From NCBI GenBank assembly GCA_946479805.1, contig CAMLHP010000037.1, positions 1 to 15,849 of the forward strand: a stretch of DNA of 15,849 bases, written 5' to 3'. The notes beneath the pieces are model-generated. The model was not told the DNA's origin and searched no databases. It saw nothing but the letters and a program-made list of their open reading frames with translations. This document shows positions 1 through 6,152 of this stretch, piece by piece. Each line of letters starts with the position of its first letter. Positions within the stretch are counted from its first letter, which is position 1. The stretch comes from an uncultured Gemmatimonadota bacterium. GTDB lineage: Bacteria > Gemmatimonadota > Gemmatimonadetes > Gemmatimonadales > GWC2-71-9. Position numbers and translations under genes: made by a program.

Positions 1-8
1 GACGATGA

Positions 9-56
9 CGAACCGCCGAGCCGTCGAGCCGTCGAGCCGTCGAGCCGTCGAGCCGC
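9..56. repeat. Octamer tandem array (CGAGCCGT)n
   Basis: Six adjacent 8-bp units. The first (CGAACCGC) and last (CGAGCCGC) are degenerate and the four middle units are exactly CGAGCCGT. The array abuts the stop codon of the zinc-ribbon gene, so it lies in its 3' flank. The octamer CGAGCCGC is the same sequence, rotated, as the unit inside the serine hydrolase gene at 5198-5228, so the two arrays belong to one sequence family. Confidence 0.9.
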
Positions 57-347
57 CTACTTCAGGTGCCTCAGCGCTGCGGTATGCGCGACCCGCCGCA
101 CCACCAGGTAGATGATGACCACTCCGATTCCCGCCCAGAGGCGGGCTGTCGGCGTGGGAGGCAGGCGAACCGCCACGTAGAATGCGCACAGGGCGGACAC
201 CGCGAGGGAGATGCGCCGAGCCCACTGACTTGCACGCCGGGCCCGGATCCGCTGGCAATCCTTGCAGTACTCGCCGAACGCCAGCCCCGCGACGAACGTC
301 CCGCAGCGGGCGCAGGGGACCTCAGCGAAGCCGGGCGACAACCGCAT
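57..347 (-). CDS. Small zinc-ribbon membrane protein
   Basis: A 96-residue protein with an N-terminal zinc ribbon (C12-x2-C15 and C28-x2-C31) followed by a basic stretch and two hydrophobic segments at about residues 46-62 and 70-86. This suggests a small inner-membrane protein with a cytoplasmic metal-binding head. I do not recognise a named family. The ATG at 347 lies inside the 3' end of the upstream dehydrogenase, giving a 26-bp overlap; an in-frame TTG at 380 would add 11 residues and widen the overlap. Neither start has a clear ribosome-binding site, so translational coupling to the dehydrogenase is likely. The stop is TAG at 57-59. The function is unknown; overlap with a metabolic gene need not mean a shared pathway. 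Confidence 0.7.
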   Translation of the reverse strand: MRLSPGFAEVPCARCGTFVAGLAFGEYCKDCQRIRARRASQWARRISLAVSALCAFYVAVRLPPTPTARLWAGIGVVIIYLVVRRVAHTAALRHLK

Positions 348-1338
348 CGCCGAACTCGCGGGTCGAGGCGCTGCCGCCAAGATCGCGGGTGCGCACGCCG
401 TCTGTCACTATCGCCTGCTCCACCGCCGCGCGAAGCCGCATGCCCTGGCCCGGTTCGCCCAGGTGGTCCAGCATCATGGCGGCGGCCAGCATCAGGGCGG
501 AGGGATTGGCGACCCCCTTGCCGGCGATGTCGGGCGCACTGCCATGCACCGCCTCGAAGATCGCTGCCTTGGTGCCGATGTTGGCGCCGGGCGCCAGCCC
601 CAGCCCGCCCGTCAGTCCCGAGATCTCGTCGCTCAGGATGTCGCCGAACATGTTGGTGGTCACGATCACGTCGAACTGCTCGGGCTTGAGCACCAGCTGC
701 ATGGCGCAGTTGTCGATGATCAGGTCGTTGGCCTCGATCCGGCCGGCGTACTCCGCCGCCACCTGGTGGTGCACTTCGAGGAACAGCCCGCTCACCATCT
801 TGAGGATGTTGGCCTTGTGGACCGTGGTCACCTTCTTCCGGCCATGCTTCACAGCGTAGTCGAAAGCGTAGCGAATGATCCTCTCGCTGCCGGCCCGCGT
901 CACGATCGCCAGCGACTCCGCCACCGCCCGCGGGTCGTCGCCCACCGGTACGAAGTGCTCCACCCCGACGTAGAGCCCCTCGAGGTTCTCCCGCACCAGG
1001 ACGATGTCGATGTCCTCGTAGCGGCCGCCCGGCACGATGGTGCGCGAGGGACGTACGTTGGCGTAGAGCTGAAACTCCTTCCGAAGCGCGACGTTCACTG
1101 AGCGATAGCCACCGCCCACCGGCGTGGTGAGCGGCCCCTTGAGCGCGACACCCGACTGGCGAATGCTCTCCACCGTCGCGTCTGGCAGTGGGTCGCCTGC
1201 GGCATCGACTGCGGCCATGCCGCCCAGCTGGCGGTCCCACGCAAAGGAGAGTCCGGTCGCTTCCAGCGCCCGGACCGTCGCGTCGGTGATCTCGGGACCG
1301 ATCCCGTCACCGGGAATCAACGTGATTTCGTAGGTCAT
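322..1338 (-). CDS. NAD-dependent isocitrate dehydrogenase-like protein (isocitrate/isopropylmalate dehydrogenase family)
   Basis: A 338-residue metal-dependent beta-decarboxylating dehydrogenase. N-terminal IPGDGIGPEI (8-17) is the family signature. Substrate-site elements are the NVALRKEF stretch (82-89) with R86, R96 in ANVRPSR, RENLEGLY (116-123, Tyr123) and Lys174 in TVHKAN. Metal-binding aspartates sit in DNCAM (from 209) and NMFGDILSDE (229-238). The cofactor loop HGSAPDIAGKG (265-275), with Asp-Ile after Pro, is of the NAD type rather than the Lys-Tyr NADP type. The most probable reaction is isocitrate to 2-oxoglutarate in the TCA cycle. Homoisocitrate or 3-isopropylmalate dehydrogenase is the main alternative, and no leu or lys genes are nearby to decide. 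The ATG follows a poor ribosome-binding site directly downstream of an octamer array. Confidence 0.9.
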   Translation of the reverse strand: MTYEITLIPGDGIGPEITDATVRALEATGLSFAWDRQLGGMAAVDAAGDPLPDATVESIRQSGVALKGPLTTPVGGGYRSVNVALRKEFQLYANVRPSRTIVPGGRYEDIDIVLVRENLEGLYVGVEHFVPVGDDPRAVAESLAIVTRAGSERIIRYAFDYAVKHGRKKVTTVHKANILKMVSGLFLEVHHQVAAEYAGRIEANDLIIDNCAMQLVLKPEQFDVIVTTNMFGDILSDEISGLTGGLGLAPGANIGTKAAIFEAVHGSAPDIAGKGVANPSALMLAAAMMLDHLGEPGQGMRLRAAVEQAIVTDGVRTRDLGGSASTREFGDAVVARLR

Positions 1339-1342
1339 CCAC

Positions 1343-1406
1343 CCATCCGTCTGTCCGCCTGTCCGCCTGTCAGTCTACCAGTCCATCCGTCTGTCCGTCT
1401 GTCCGT
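1343..1406. repeat. Octamer tandem array in the 5' leader of the dehydrogenase gene
   Basis: Eight consecutive 8-bp units in strict register: CCATCCGT, CTGTCCGC twice, CTGTCAGT, CTACCAGT, CCATCCGT, CTGTCCGT twice. The array fills nearly the whole 74-nt space between the stop of the exported-protein gene (1413) and the dehydrogenase start (1338). On the coding strand of the dehydrogenase it reads as repeats of ACGGACAG ending four bases before the ATG, so any change in unit number alters the leader of that gene. Confidence 0.9.
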
Positions 1407-1412
1407 CTGCCT

Positions 1413-2024
1413 TCACGGGAACAGGGTCCCTGCTGCCTGCTTGAACGCCTCGTCAGGGCTGGATCCGGTGCCGGTCGCTCGCGAGCGCCAGACCACCGTG
1501 CCGCGCCGGGCGTCCACCAGCGCCATCGAGAGAGCCGCCTGCAACTGGCCGGTCGAGTCCGCGCCGAAGGCCACCGCAGCCGGCACCAACACCAGCCGGC
1601 CGTTGGTCATGGCTGTGAGTTTCCGGAGACTGGCATTGAGCTGGCCCGGCACCTGGTCAATCCCCTCGGACCGCAGCACCGACTGCCCCATCCGGTCGGG
1701 GTCGGTCAGCATCCCCGGCGCCCGTCGGTACAGCCGCCGGAGCGCCGGCGGCAGCACCCAGTTCACCTCCGGGGCCCGCCGCGCCAGCGCCTCGGCCAGC
1801 AGCGAATCCGCCCGGTAGAGCGACGGTCCCAGTTCGGCCCACGGCAGGAAGGTCGAGTCGGCCTCGATGCTCGGGTCCGCCACTACGAAGGTCACTGGCA
1901 GCACAGCAACCTCCTGCCCCGCCATCGACTCGGTATTGAGGAGATGGTTGTCGTACTTGCCCTGGGCCAGGACGGGAGAGGCAGCTCCAAGCAGGAGGGC
2001 TGTCACTATCGGAAGGGATCTCAT
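1413..2024 (-). CDS. Exported protein of unknown function
   Basis: A 203-residue protein with a classical signal peptide (MRSLPIVTALLLGAASPVLAQG, cleavage expected after VLA). No lipobox Cys is present, so a soluble periplasmic location is likely. The mature part starts with a hydrophobic strand (EVAVLPVTFVVADP), has a helical middle (SLLAEALARRAP) and ends with alternating strands (GRLVLVPAAVAFG, AALSMALVDARRGTVVWR). That pattern resembles periplasmic CsgG/LpoB/TolB-N-like alpha-beta domains, but only in style; I do not recognise a family. A TTG three codons upstream is less likely than this ATG. There is no Shine-Dalgarno sequence; TAGATT lies 7 nt before the ATG, which fits a leaderless transcript. 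Confidence 0.75.
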   Translation of the reverse strand: MRSLPIVTALLLGAASPVLAQGKYDNHLLNTESMAGQEVAVLPVTFVVADPSIEADSTFLPWAELGPSLYRADSLLAEALARRAPEVNWVLPPALRRLYRRAPGMLTDPDRMGQSVLRSEGIDQVPGQLNASLRKLTAMTNGRLVLVPAAVAFGADSTGQLQAALSMALVDARRGTVVWRSRATGTGSSPDEAFKQAAGTLFP

Positions 2025-2031
2025 GCGGCAC

Positions 2032-2037
2032 AATCTA
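2032..2037 (-). promoter_or_regulatory. Candidate -10 element (TAGATT) for a leaderless transcript
   Basis: TAGATT fits TANNNT and is 7 nt before the ATG at 2024, which would put the transcription start at or next to the start codon. No purine-rich ribosome-binding site lies in between. No convincing -35 hexamer was found, so this rests on position and on the same arrangement at two other genes in the window. Confidence 0.35.
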
Positions 2038-2110
2038 ACAGGGAGGGTGGTACGTCGATGACTGGCGCGGCGTGGCCCCTGTCGCTCACGAAGGGGCGAC
2101 CGCGGTGGAG

Positions 2111-2977
2111 CTATTCCAGCGACAGCCCCCCGTCAACGACAATAGTCTGCCCGGTAATGTGCCGAGCCGAGTCGGAACAGAGGAAAGTGACGACTCTTGC
2201 TACATCTTCGGGCTCCGCCAGCCGCCCCAGCACCGAGTGCTTGCGGGCCCGCTCCACCACCTCCGCCGGCAGCATCGACATCCGCTCGGTGCGGATGAAC
2301 CCGGGCGCCACCGCATTCACGTTGACGTTCGACGGCCCCAGCTCCACCGCTGCCGCGCGGGTGAGGCCTTCGACGGCCGCCTTGCTGGCGGCGTAATTGG
2401 TGACACCGAACGCGGGCCGGGCCGCCTGGTGGGCGGAGATGTTCACCACCCGTCCATAGCGCTGGGACCGGAAATGGGGCGAGATCGCGCGGATGCAGTT
2501 GAAGGCGCCGGTGACGTTGGTCTCCATCACTTCGCGCCACGCGTGGTCCGACAGCCGCCAGAGAGCGCCGTCGTTGGCCACTCCTGCGTTGTTCACCAGG
2601 AAATGCACCGCGCCCAGGCGGCGCTTGGCTTCGGAGAGGAACGTCTCGATGGCCTCGCGGTCCCGCACATCACACCGCTGCGCCAGTACCTTCACGCCCA
2701 TGGCCCCGCACGCGGTCTCGGCCAGGAGCGCCTGCTCGGTGACGTCCCGGCCGGGGAGGTTCACATAGCAGAAGGCCACGTTGCAGCCCAGCCGGGCGAA
2801 CTCGAGGCAGATCGACCGCCCCAGCCCCGTCGCGCCGCCGGTGACCACCGCAGTCTTGCCCCGGAACCCGGGCGCAATTGCCACCGCCTGCGCCTCCGGC
2901 TCGGCTACCGCCGTTCCGGACAACTCGGCGGCATCTCCCTCCCAGTCGGGCACCTGGCCCCGTCGTCCGAATGGCAT
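2111..2977 (-). CDS. FabG-like short-chain dehydrogenase/reductase (SDR)
   Basis: A 288-residue Rossmann-fold oxidoreductase. It has the nucleotide-binding glycine motif TGGATGLG (46-53), NNAG (129-132), Tyr195 and Lys199 in NYAASKAAV, and the C-terminal DGG (282-284) typical of 3-oxoacyl-ACP or acetoacetyl-CoA reductases. Aligned without gaps to the usual NISS...TNY pattern, the catalytic Ser position is Ala182, with Ser181 one residue early, so full activity is uncertain. Two starts are credible. The ATG at 2977 has TACATT 6 nt upstream (leaderless). The GTG at 2884 has GGAGG 8 nt upstream and gives the 257-residue length normal for the family. I give the longer form; the first 31 residues look non-conserved. 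The terminator upstream suggests it is transcribed on its own. The substrate is unknown. Confidence 0.88.
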   Translation of the reverse strand: MPFGRRGQVPDWEGDAAELSGTAVAEPEAQAVAIAPGFRGKTAVVTGGATGLGRSICLEFARLGCNVAFCYVNLPGRDVTEQALLAETACGAMGVKVLAQRCDVRDREAIETFLSEAKRRLGAVHFLVNNAGVANDGALWRLSDHAWREVMETNVTGAFNCIRAISPHFRSQRYGRVVNISAHQAARPAFGVTNYAASKAAVEGLTRAAAVELGPSNVNVNAVAPGFIRTERMSMLPAEVVERARKHSVLGRLAEPEDVARVVTFLCSDSARHITGQTIVVDGGLSLE

Positions 2978-2983
2978 CGCGGG

Positions 2984-3012
2984 AATGTACGCCGGAAAGC
3001 GGAAGGCAGCAA
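2984..3012 (-). promoter_or_regulatory. Candidate promoter for the SDR gene
   Basis: On the minus strand TTGCTG (3007-3012) and TACATT (2984-2989) are separated by exactly 17 nt, just after the terminator of the preceding gene. The predicted transcription start coincides with the ATG at 2977. If the GTG at 2884 is the true start, the leader would be about 93 nt. The -35 match is weak (3 of 6), so confidence is modest. Confidence 0.35.
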
Positions 3013-3037
3013 AAGGGCGACGTTTGGACGTGACGGC

Positions 3038-3069
3038 AAAAGACAGGGACCGAAGCGAACTTCGGCCCC
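3038..3069 (-). terminator. Rho-independent terminator with TTCG loop
   Basis: Read on the minus strand, GGGGCCGAAG, a TTCG loop and CTTCGGTCCC form a 10-bp stem with one G-U pair, followed by TGTCTTTT. The UUCG tetraloop closed by G-C-rich pairs is very stable and the T-run fits intrinsic termination. It lies 21 bp after the stop of the small secreted-protein gene and before the SDR, so it separates those two transcripts. Confidence 0.8.
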
Positions 3070-3089
3070 TTTCCTTCCCGGGTCTGAAA

Positions 3090-3492
3090 CTAGCCTGGCG
3101 TGACGCGCAGAGTGGGGTCGTGCCGACCCGCGAATTGCGACACGATGCCCACAGAGGCCACAAATCTCGGATCAGCGCGAAACTGCACCGCGACATTTCC
3201 GCGGCAATCCAGGAGCTGGTACATCCCCCGTTCTTCGTTGAACACGATTGAAGAAGCCTCACCCAGTCGTTCCGCGATGCCACGCAACCCCTTCGCATCG
3301 CCGTTAGCCAGGAGGCGGATCTCTTCAAAATCGGCCATCGATAGGCCGCAGTTGTAATGCCAGGCCGAGCACGAGCCTTCTTGCCAGTTGCCGTGGCAGG
3401 AATTGAAGGCCGCGCGCACCGCCTTGTGCGCGGCTCTCCGAGAGAACTCCGCCAGTGAAGGCAAGCAGAAGCACCAGGCAAAACGTCCTCAT
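3090..3492 (-). pseudogene. Small secreted Cys-containing protein, apparently frameshifted
   Basis: An ATG at 3492 with GGAG 7 nt upstream opens a clear signal peptide (MRTFCLVLLLAFTGGVLSES, then RAQG). Its frame runs only about 55 codons and loses protein-like character after the signal. One base further along, the next frame continues with credible sequence to the TAG at 3090: Cys-bearing NSCHGNWQEGSC and WHYNCGLS, then MADFEEIRLLANGDAKGL and QLLDCRGNVAVQFRADPRF. Removing one base near 3430 (around CACAAGGCGG on the coding strand) would join the two into a protein of about 133 residues with four Cys after the signal. Reading the distal frame alone would give a product without an export signal. 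I do not recognise the family. A sequencing or assembly error is as likely as a genuine mutation. Confidence 0.55.
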
Positions 3493-3557
3493 GACTTGAC
3501 TCCTTTCATGGGTTGGTCAAGAGCATCGCCAGGCGACCTTGCCAGGATCGATGCAGG

Positions 3558-4619
3558 TCAGTTGACCACAACCTGCGCTACTTCGACCGCCATTCCCCCC
3601 GCGACTGTTTCGCGCACTAGCACGACTCGGTCCGGCGGCTGAAGGCCGACAGCATAGCCGGGCAGCAGCAACTCCGCAGCAACTGCATTGCTGGTCAAGT
3701 CCGCCAGCAGCAAGCGCGATTCCCACCGCTCCGCCAATGACTCTGCGTCGATCGGGCGCCCCTCCACACGCGGCCCCTCCGTGATCGCGCCAGCTGCTGG
3801 TGTTGCGCGTCGCTTTCTGGCGAGGACGAGGACACGATTGCCTCCGATATCGAGTAGGCCGTCCAATCGCGCCTCATACCGCCCACCAGCAGCCGGGGTA
3901 TCAGGCTCGTCAAACCAGTCAACACTGAGTGTGTGGACCTCAGTCGGAGAGTCGTCCAGGTAATGCCGCTCCAGAGTTGGCGCGAGCCGGTGGGCGAGCC
4001 ATAACCCGCCACCTTGCGCCTTCTGGACAACGCGGTGGGTCAGCAACCCTGGCATGGCCCCATCGGGCACCGATTCACCCCCCAGGCTCCTGAGTATGTT
4101 GCCAACTGAGTCACTGATGTGGACCGGCAACCCGAACCTGGCGGTAGTAGTGATGATCGACGAGTGCGCGAAACGGCCTCCGCCAAGCATCACAGGAGGG
4201 CCACCAATGGTGAACTCCATCGGAACGGTATAAAGGAGAGTGAGCGAATCACGATCCAGCACGGTGAGGCGGCGTAAGGCAAGGTCAAATATCCAAACCG
4301 CGCCTGCAGAATCCGTCACAACGGGGCCGATGCGCCGGTACTCGCCGGGACCGTCGCCGGCGCCTCCAACCACGCGAAGAAACTTGCCTGCGGAGTCGTA
4401 CTCCAAAAGTCGCGACTCGTCCGCCGTAGGCCCTACAAGCCAGCGTCCGGTTCGTTCCTCAACGACATTGGGAGAGAAGAAGAGGTCCAGCGAGTCGGAA
4501 GGTGGGTGAAACTCCACAAGCTCCGCCAGCTGGAGCGTAGCGCCTGAAGGGTTTCGGCCTGCGTCGCAGGCAATGGCTAACAACAGCGCGCAAGAATATC
4601 GGAACCGAAGGAGAGACAT
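3558..4619 (-). CDS. Six-bladed beta-propeller lipoprotein
   Basis: A 353-residue protein. The N-terminus is basic-hydrophobic with a possible lipobox (LLAIAC, Cys about residue 19), so membrane-anchored export is likely. The rest has repeated blade-like units: GRWLVGPTADESRLLEYDSA, GKFLRVVGGAGDGPGEYRR, GAVWIFDLALRRLTVLD and GNRVLVLARK. The GxFLR..G..G.GPGEY signature is typical of NHL-like six-bladed propellers found in large numbers in Gemmatimonadota and Bacteroidota. It probably binds a ligand or partner at the envelope; no catalytic motif is visible. The ATG at 4619 is chosen over one 16 codons upstream because GGAG lies 5 nt before it and the signal sequence begins there. A C8/G8 homopolymer and a TTGACA lie upstream. 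Confidence 0.82.
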   Translation of the reverse strand: MSLLRFRYSCALLLAIACDAGRNPSGATLQLAELVEFHPPSDSLDLFFSPNVVEERTGRWLVGPTADESRLLEYDSAGKFLRVVGGAGDGPGEYRRIGPVVTDSAGAVWIFDLALRRLTVLDRDSLTLLYTVPMEFTIGGPPVMLGGGRFAHSSIITTTARFGLPVHISDSVGNILRSLGGESVPDGAMPGLLTHRVVQKAQGGGLWLAHRLAPTLERHYLDDSPTEVHTLSVDWFDEPDTPAAGGRYEARLDGLLDIGGNRVLVLARKRRATPAAGAITEGPRVEGRPIDAESLAERWESRLLLADLTSNAVAAELLLPGYAVGLQPPDRVVLVRETVAGGMAVEVAQVVVN

Positions 4620-4655
4620 TCGTGCTCCAGGGGTGAGCTCGATGTCACACCATTG

Positions 4656-4674
4656 CCCCCCCCGCATTTGTCAA
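4656..4674 (-). promoter_or_regulatory. TTGACA box followed by a G8 homopolymer tract
   Basis: On the minus strand a perfect -35 consensus TTGACA (4669-4674) is followed five bases later by eight Gs (4656-4663), upstream of the propeller lipoprotein. No good -10 lies at 17 nt; the best candidate, TGACAT, is about 21 nt away. A homopolymer in a promoter spacer can alter promoter strength by slippage, but that role here is a guess. Confidence 0.3.
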
Positions 4675-4752
4675 GACCTGACTTTCACGTCCCACACAGG
4701 GGCTCCCCTACCTCGAACTCAAGCACTGGCTATCAGCCGCGCTACTGCCTCG

Positions 4753-5943
4753 CTACTCGAGCCTCGCGACTCCCATGAGCACCGCCTCCTGTGCCCGCTT
4801 CAGCCGCTCCGCCGAAGCCCTGCCATCAGCAGGATTATCGGTGTTCCACAGCCCGATCGCCGCCACCCGCCGCTCCGGATCCAGGTACAGCAGCGACCGA
4901 TAGCCGCCCTGGTCTCCAGTGTGCCCCACCAGCTTCCTGCCCTCCCTCTCGAACACGAACAGCCCCAACCCCATCGAGTTCCGCGGGTCGCTGTCGTAGC
5001 TCCCTGTCCCGGTCGGCACGACAGTAGCCCACATCTCCTCCAGCGTCGCCCGCGTGAGCACGCCATCGTTGGGCGCGCTGCCGGTGAGGAACGCAGCGTA
5101 CTTCACCAGGTCGCCTATCGGCGCGTTCCACCCGCTGTTGGGCACCGTCACCCCCGGGTCGAACTCCCGCCCATTGGCTTGGACCGCAGGTCTGCTGGCC
5201 GCCGAGCCGCCGAGCCGCCGAGCCGCCGTGTCGTTCACCACCGAATACCCGCTCCCACGATGCTCCCTCAGATACCACGGTGTCGCCCGGAAATAGCTGT
5301 GGCCCATCCCCAGCGGCTGGAAGATGTTCTTGTGGACGTACTCCTCCCACGGATCGCCCGTCACCCGCTCGATCACTTTGGCCAGGTAGATGTACGCTGG
5401 GTTGGAATACGAGTACCGCTCGCCCGGGTGCAGCACCAGCCGGGTGTAGGGGAACATCGCCACCAGCTGGCTCCACTGGGTCGGCTCGAACGGCTCCCAG
5501 TCGGCGCCGCTCCCGAAGGGCCAGGTCCCGTTCCGGAATCCGCCGGTATGGGAGAGCAGCATTTGGATGGTGATCCGTTCGATGGCGCCGCTGTCAGCGT
5601 GGATGGCTCGGAGCTCGGGCACCCAGCGCACCACCGGGTCGCCGAGCGACACCAGCCCATGATCCCGAAGCTGCATCACGCTGATCGCCGTCAGCGTCTT
5701 GGTTATCGAGGCCCAGTGATGGATGGTCTCGGCCGCCTCCTTCTGACCCCGCTCCCGGTCGGCGAATCCCTCGTACCGCTCGGCCACGACCTTCCCATCG
5801 CGCACCAGCACCAGCGCCGAGCCCACGACGCTATCAGCCCTGGCCTCCGAGAAGAACGCGTCAGCCCCCGCGCGCCACGCCGCCCCCTGCGCGGCGATCA
5901 CCGATGGCCAAACCAGCAGAAGCACAAACATGACTCGACTCAT
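4753..5943 (-). CDS. Exported serine hydrolase, class C beta-lactamase/penicillin-binding family
   Basis: A 396-residue protein with a signal peptide (cleavage near VIAAQG, about residue 19). Catalytic motifs are S79-x-x-K82 (SITK), Y179-S-N181 (YxN) and H341-T-G343 in the KTG position. LSHTGGF at 130-136 and GYRSLLYLDPE near 347 are typical of the esterase/D-aminopeptidase/AmpC-like group (Pfam Beta-lactamase). Likely roles are periplasmic esterase, peptidase or cell-wall enzyme; true beta-lactam hydrolysis cannot be claimed. The start at 5943 has GGAG 8 nt upstream; an ATG nine codons earlier would lie inside the 155-bp repeat element and is rejected. Residues about 239-248 (TAARRLGGSA) are encoded by a near-perfect octamer array, so a one-unit change would shift the frame. 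Confidence 0.9.
   Translation of the reverse strand: MSRVMFVLLLVWPSVIAAQGAAWRAGADAFFSEARADSVVGSALVLVRDGKVVAERYEGFADRERGQKEAAETIHHWASITKTLTAISVMQLRDHGLVSLGDPVVRWVPELRAIHADSGAIERITIQMLLSHTGGFRNGTWPFGSGADWEPFEPTQWSQLVAMFPYTRLVLHPGERYSYSNPAYIYLAKVIERVTGDPWEEYVHKNIFQPLGMGHSYFRATPWYLREHRGSGYSVVNDTAARRLGGSAASRPAVQANGREFDPGVTVPNSGWNAPIGDLVKYAAFLTGSAPNDGVLTRATLEEMWATVVPTGTGSYDSDPRNSMGLGLFVFEREGRKLVGHTGDQGGYRSLLYLDPERRVAAIGLWNTDNPADGRASAERLKRAQEAVLMGVARLE
5198..5228. repeat. Octamer tandem array inside the serine hydrolase gene
   Basis: Three exact copies of GCCGCCGA plus a fourth lacking the last base. The unit is a rotation of CGAGCCGC, the variant seen at the left-edge array. Because eight is not a multiple of three, gain or loss of one unit would frameshift the hydrolase. 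Confidence 0.9.
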
Positions 5944-5962
5944 CGCTCTATCTCCAGAAGAA

Positions 5963-6117
5963 AACTGCAACCGCAGATTTCGCAGATTTCACCGATTGAT
6001 CATGCCTCTCGATCCGTCCCGTGCGCCCACAAAGATCAACGAGGTGTTTGTGGGTGCGCCGGCGAGGCTGGACGCGCCGAGCAATCTGCGCAATCTGCGA
6101 AATCTGCGGTTGCAGTT
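5963..6117 (+). repeat. 155-bp palindromic dispersed element, copy 1
   Basis: A non-coding element bounded by perfect 26-bp terminal inverted repeats (5963-5988 and 6092-6117). The repeats are built from 9-bp periods of CGCAGATTT. An inner hairpin, CCCACAAA with TTTGTGGG (6026-6053), lies in the core. It aligns without gaps, and by hand count at about 87 percent identity, with the reverse complement of 7326-7480, which is also 155 bp. It sits between the MFS stop and the serine hydrolase start. No transposase gene and no target duplication are visible, so it is MITE-like or a structured intergenic repeat. Confidence 0.85.
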
Positions 6118-6132
6118 GCAGTTGCATTTGCT
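6109..6132. repeat. Hexamer tract (GTTGCA)n at the edge of element copy 1
   Basis: Three exact GTTGCA units and one degenerate unit (TTTGCT) run out of the right terminal repeat. The same kind of hexamer run extends from the right end of copy 2. Confidence 0.75.
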
Positions 6133-6152
6133 GTTGTCGCAGCTGTCGTCGC

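Noticed and set aside
71..1240. Alternative minus-strand frame of 389 codons overlapping the dehydrogenase
   Set aside because: Arg/Gly-rich shifted-frame translation; the other frame has the complete dehydrogenase motif set.
3495..3521. Six-bp inverted repeat (CTTGAC/GTCAAG) around the ribosome-binding site of the small secreted protein
   Set aside because: Short arms with a 15-nt loop, and the Shine-Dalgarno sequence remains unpaired in the loop; chance is a sufficient explanation.
4698..4709. Hairpin AGGGG/CCCCT as a terminator after the propeller promoter region
   Set aside because: Only two bases would be left for the loop and no T-run follows.
4753..5943. Acquired beta-lactamase resistance gene
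   Set aside because: The SxxK, YxN and HTG motifs are shared by many esterases and peptidases of the same fold, and the gene has the base composition of its neighbours.
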